From contig NZ_CP009458.1 of NCBI RefSeq assembly GCF_000758305.1, forward strand, positions 434,001 through 498,000: a stretch of DNA of 64,000 nt, read 5' to 3'. The notes beneath the pieces were generated by a model. That model was not told where the DNA came from and did not search any database. It saw only the letters and a program-made list of their open reading frames with translations. Shown here piece by piece: positions 61,068 to 64,000 of the stretch. The first letter of the stretch is position 1; every line of letters begins with the position of its first letter. Made by a program: the position numbers and the translations under genes. The DNA comes from Cedecea neteri (GTDB taxonomy: Bacteria > Pseudomonadota > Gammaproteobacteria > Enterobacterales > Enterobacteriaceae).

Positions 61068-61222
61068 CCCAAAGCGTTTTTTTGCCGTTTTTTCTGCTAC
61101 TCCCAGGAAATGGCCTGGCAATAATTCATCCTCCACGCCTGCGGGGTTAAGTCGTAACACATTCATAACCCGAGTTTTTTTCACTATCATTTTTTTAATA
61201 GTCAACCAGCCCGGAGGAAGGC

Positions 61223-61825
61223 ATGCTCACCGTTGCTATCTGTGAAAGAAATAGCCATTTTGCCAATGGCATTAAAATTATTATCCAGCAGCTCTGTCAT
61301 CAGTTTAGCGAGACTTATCATTTCCTACCGTTGGCGCACCAGGATGTCGCGGATCTGGTTTTTTTCGCACTCGATGACAACTGGTCAACGGCCAACTGCT
61401 ACAAAATACCGCAGACGACGCGCCATCAGAGGGTGATCCTCATCTGCAAAAAGCAGGATCAGGAGAACCTGATGTTTCGCCCCTGCCTGTATATGCTGCC
61501 GTCTATTTACCGTGAGGATGAGGTCGAAGATGTCAGGCTCAAGCTGGCCCCCTGGATAGATCCCGAACGGCGTAAAAAAAACACGCTGCCGGTGCCTACA
61601 TCTATTTGCCACTACTGCACAACGCGGCATTTCAACATGCAGGAGCGCGAGCTGTTGAAGCTAATGGCCTGTGGTTACTCGCTGATTGATGCGGCTTTTA
61701 TTATGCATATCGATGAAAATGCAGCGCGAGATAAACGACTGTCGATTATGAAAAAACTTAATATCAAGAGCCAATATAAACTCATGAATTATATCAAGCT
61801 CAATTTGCCTTTCTTGCTGGATTGA
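61223..61825 (+). CDS. LuxR-type regulator, FimW-like
   Basis: A 200-residue protein with a degenerate receiver-like N-terminus (MLTVAICERNSHFANGIKI, no clear phosphoacceptor Asp). A LuxR-type helix-turn-helix lies at about 138-195 (NMQERELLKLMACGYSLIDA). GGAGG precedes the ATG. With the EAL and second LuxR genes downstream it resembles the fimW-STM0551-fimY set controlling type 1 fimbriae in Salmonella. The assignment rests on layout and general resemblance, not a firm sequence match. The cysteine pair CHYC (about 129-132) is unusual. Confidence 0.65.
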   Translation: MLTVAICERNSHFANGIKIIIQQLCHQFSETYHFLPLAHQDVADLVFFALDDNWSTANCYKIPQTTRHQRVILICKKQDQENLMFRPCLYMLPSIYREDEVEDVRLKLAPWIDPERRKKNTLPVPTSICHYCTTRHFNMQERELLKLMACGYSLIDAAFIMHIDENAARDKRLSIMKKLNIKSQYKLMNYIKLNLPFLLD

Positions 61826-61903
61826 ATCCATTGATTAAGTACTTTCTTATTATGCCAGGGAATTACTCTTAATTATTAAAAAAACACTCCCTTCACACTT
61901 CAG

Positions 61904-61923
61904 GGTTGCGAATTTTCGCAACC
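61904..61923. promoter_or_regulatory. Perfect inverted repeat between the LuxR and EAL genes
   Basis: GGTTGCGAA-TT-TTCGCAACC is a perfect 9-bp inverted repeat. It lies 79 bp after the LuxR stop and 155 bp before the EAL start. No T-run follows, so it may be an operator or a weak terminator. Confidence 0.4.
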
Positions 61924-62077
61924 TGGAATAAGCCATCCCTGCTATTCACCCTTTCGTAGCGCTGAGAGAATACGCTCAGAATAATCTCCAAATTTGCTGA
62001 AAGTGCACGACCTCTTTCTCTCAGGTCATTGATCGAACAGCAACTCCGTAATAATTGTCACAATTAGCGACAAAATA

Positions 62078-62785
62078 ATGATAAATATTTCTAGCGATAA
62101 CATTTTATTATCTGTTAACCAGCATATATCCGGCCTCCGCCTGGAGCCGATTGTTAATTTATTCAGCGGACACGTTATTCATTACGAAGTACTCAGTCAG
62201 CTAACGCCGTCGCGCGATCCTGACGCTTTTTTTGCAAATCTGCCGGCTTCCGACAGCGTGGCACTTTTTTGCCAGCAAACCGAACTGCTGAAGTCCCGAC
62301 AAAAACCCGGCAGATACTGCCTTAACCTTCCTCTTATGGCGTTGATTGACGATCGGCTATTCACACACCTGCTTGATGTTTGCGAATCATGGATAACAAT
62401 TGAGATACAGGATGCTCCACTTTTCGGTCTGTGCTCCACGCAGCATCAGCTTTGCCTGTGTGAGCGAATTAAGCTGTTACAGCAACAAAGGATATCGGTC
62501 TGGCTTGATGACCTTACCGACGGCTGTATTGAAAGCTTCCACCGCTACGCCATTGATGTCGGCGGAGTAAAAATTGATAAACACGCATTCTGGACGCTCA
62601 GCAAAAACCGCCGGGCACTTAGGCAATTGGTTGCACAGTGCGCAGATATATCACCTCAGGTTGTCATTGAAGGTATCGAAGACACGCAACATCTCGAACT
62701 TGCTCGCCAGTCAGGTGCCAATCTTGGGCAGGGCTATTTATGGCCGCATAAACGTTGGCTGCTCTCTGATACATTGTCATTGTGA
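62078..62785 (+). CDS. EAL-domain cyclic-di-GMP phosphodiesterase
   Basis: A 235-residue stand-alone EAL domain. Catalytic positions are mostly kept: EVL in HYEVLSQL (about 27-34), Asn in CLNLPL, Glu in ITIEIQD, the Asp pair in VWLDDLTDG, Lys in GVKIDKHA, Glu in VVIEGIED, and GQGYLW. The usual Arg after EAL is replaced (EVLSQ), so activity may be reduced. No sensory domain is present. Stand-alone EAL proteins such as MrkJ and STM0551 repress fimbriae by lowering c-di-GMP. The downstream gene is translationally coupled. Confidence 0.8.
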   Translation: MINISSDNILLSVNQHISGLRLEPIVNLFSGHVIHYEVLSQLTPSRDPDAFFANLPASDSVALFCQQTELLKSRQKPGRYCLNLPLMALIDDRLFTHLLDVCESWITIEIQDAPLFGLCSTQHQLCLCERIKLLQQQRISVWLDDLTDGCIESFHRYAIDVGGVKIDKHAFWTLSKNRRALRQLVAQCADISPQVVIEGIEDTQHLELARQSGANLGQGYLWPHKRWLLSDTLSL

Positions 62786-62793
62786 GGAGGCTT

Positions 62794-63534
62794 ATGTGCG
62801 CAGCCATGAGGCGAAATAAACACCGTCGTAGTCGGACTGATTATTTTCTAAACCCCGCCAACTACACAGCGCCACTTTTTTTTGATCGACTCGAATATCT
62901 TCAGCAGCAATTGATTGGGGGACAAAAACCAAAGAAGCCCGACGCCATCCTGATTTCTGCCGACAGCTTTCTCAGCCACGCAATCACCGGCAATCTTTTT
63001 CAACACCTTAACATTCCGGTTTCCTCTTCACTGGATGACGTCATCGCGCATCAAACACTCTCCTCTGTACCCCGTCTGATCATCGACCTCGACAGCCTGG
63101 AGACACCGACGTTTGAAATTCTGCAGACCATTCGCCAACAGATAATCGCCACGCCGCAGTCCCAAATCATCTTGCTTAGCGCGTTACGAAAACCTGAAGT
63201 TACGCGATTTATTCTGCTGGCCGTGGACTGCCAACTCGTAGAGCGTCGTCTGCCGCCGGACAAACTGAAACAGGCGCTAAGTTGTTACGACACCGATTTG
63301 ACCACGCGGTACGACACCCCCGGTTTTTCCATTAGAGAATGGGCTATTTTACTGGCGCTAGGCCGCGGAGAGTCATTGAAATCTATCGCCCTTTTACTGG
63401 ATAAACCCTATCATTACGTCGTTTACCGCTTCAACGTTTTGCTGGCCCGACTGGGCCTCGATAAACGCAGTAAAATGCTGCATCTGCTTCATGAAATTTC
63501 TGTTGCAAATAACGCACATTGGCGATCGGACTAA
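62794..63534 (+). CDS. LuxR-type regulator, FimY-like
   Basis: A 246-residue protein with a basic N-terminus and a central receiver-like fold (about 48-165; AILISADSFLSHAI). A C-terminal LuxR helix-turn-helix lies at about 178-235 (REWAILLALGRGESLKSIALLL). I chose the ATG at 62794, directly after AGGAGG, 8 bp past the EAL stop; a GTG at 62782 overlaps the EAL gene. FimY of Salmonella has this size and layout and activates fimbrial genes with FimZ. The name is an inference. Confidence 0.65.
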   Translation: MCAAMRRNKHRRSRTDYFLNPANYTAPLFFDRLEYLQQQLIGGQKPKKPDAILISADSFLSHAITGNLFQHLNIPVSSSLDDVIAHQTLSSVPRLIIDLDSLETPTFEILQTIRQQIIATPQSQIILLSALRKPEVTRFILLAVDCQLVERRLPPDKLKQALSCYDTDLTTRYDTPGFSIREWAILLALGRGESLKSIALLLDKPYHYVVYRFNVLLARLGLDKRSKMLHLLHEISVANNAHWRSD

Positions 63535-64000
63535 CCTACTGAGTGATAAGATATTTTAAGAATTTACTTAATTTCTATGTTCAACTTGAGTTAAAAACCA
63601 ACAAAATAATAACAATTACAACTATTCCTGGAAGCAATTCTTCCGCCCTGCCGCCATTCAGCACTTTTTGATCCAAAACAAATTAACAACAATCAGAACT
63701 AAATGTCATTTTTTCTGCAATAAAAAGTCTTTCAAACCAACCTAACTTAAAATTAAGGTGAGTTAATTCAATTTAGAAAAAGGCCAATTAACTACACAGC
63801 ATTTCGTATTGACTCAGATGCCCCCCAGGAACATCAGACTTTTCCCACAAAAACTGCGCTGTATAATCACTCCATCACATATTTATATTTGCCAGGGCAT
63901 TTATAACGTTTAAATGTGAAGTTATTTAGGCAGTCGTTCTCCGCTACGAATAACGAATTTAAAAAAGGGATAAGTTTTAAAGCAAACAAGGAGGTTCCCG
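63535..64000 (+). promoter_or_regulatory. AT-rich leader of a gene or operon beyond the window
   Basis: There is no gene in these 466 bp. The region is AT-rich and has inverted repeats: CTTAA-AA-TTAAG (63746-63757) and AGTTAATT/AATTAACT (63761-63768, 63786-63793). It ends with a strong Shine-Dalgarno sequence AAGGAGG at 63988-63994, so a start codon should lie just past base 64000. A fimbrial major subunit gene is expected from the regulators upstream, but it is not visible. Confidence 0.55.

Noticed and set aside
63535..64000. Possible fimS-type invertible promoter
   Set aside because: I found no pair of long inverted repeats like those bounding fimS and no recombinase gene in the window. 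The short inverted repeats present are only 5-8 bp.

Overview
This is a chromosomal window from a member of the Enterobacteriaceae. The right half keeps the conserved E. coli order (metC, yghB, yqhC, yqhD, dkgA ... ygiQ, ftsP, plsC, parC ... qseBC, mdaB, ygiN, parE, yqiA, cpdA, yqiB, nudF, tolC, ygiB, ygiC, ygiD, ribB, ubiK), and most proteins have E. coli-like length and motifs. A complete inositol cluster and GC-rich palindromic repeats point to the Klebsiella/Enterobacter/Cedecea/Kosakonia side of the family. The sequence alone does not fix the genus.

Layout. (1) 1-2700 is a very AT-rich island with a translationally coupled pair, ybdN/ibrA (PAPS-reductase-like) and ybdM/ibrB (ParB/sulfiredoxin-like). 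(2) 2729-4591 is gss. (3) 4800-19340 is a myo-inositol regulon. A long minus-strand operon reads iolG, periplasmic binding protein, ABC ATPase, permease, second Gfo/Idh/MocA dehydrogenase, iolC (kinase-aldolase fusion), iolE, iolB. A second minus-strand unit is iolA-iolD, and the divergent regulator gene is iolR. Similar GAAAY-type motifs lie in both control regions. (4) 19420-26302 holds gpr/yghZ, yqhA, three unrecognised small genes, exbBD (Fur-box-like site), metC (Met-box-like repeats) and yghB. (5) 26363-29532 is yqhC, yqhD, dkgA. (6) 29757-34134 is a phnCDEE transporter plus a HAD phosphatase, lying where E. coli has yqhGH. (7) 34246-55612 is the conserved backbone: cell division, phospholipid synthesis, topoisomerase IV, quorum/stress two-component system, outer membrane channel, and riboflavin synthesis with an FMN riboswitch. 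zupT is absent between ygiD and ribB. (8) 55662-64000 is variable: an M20 amidohydrolase and MFS symporter with a divergent LysR regulator, a Tsr-like chemoreceptor behind a near-perfect sigma-28 promoter, and a LuxR/EAL/LuxR cluster resembling fimbrial regulators. It ends on a strong ribosome binding site for a gene just beyond the window.

Three GC-rich elements (9623-9878, 22528-22845, 36510-36609) share inverted ends (CCCTCACCC...GGGTGAGGG or a close variant). Each begins 5-10 bp after the stop codon of a minus-strand gene. Their interiors differ; one holds six copies of an exact 44-bp period. The elements and the ibrA/ibrB island are the most unusual parts of the window.
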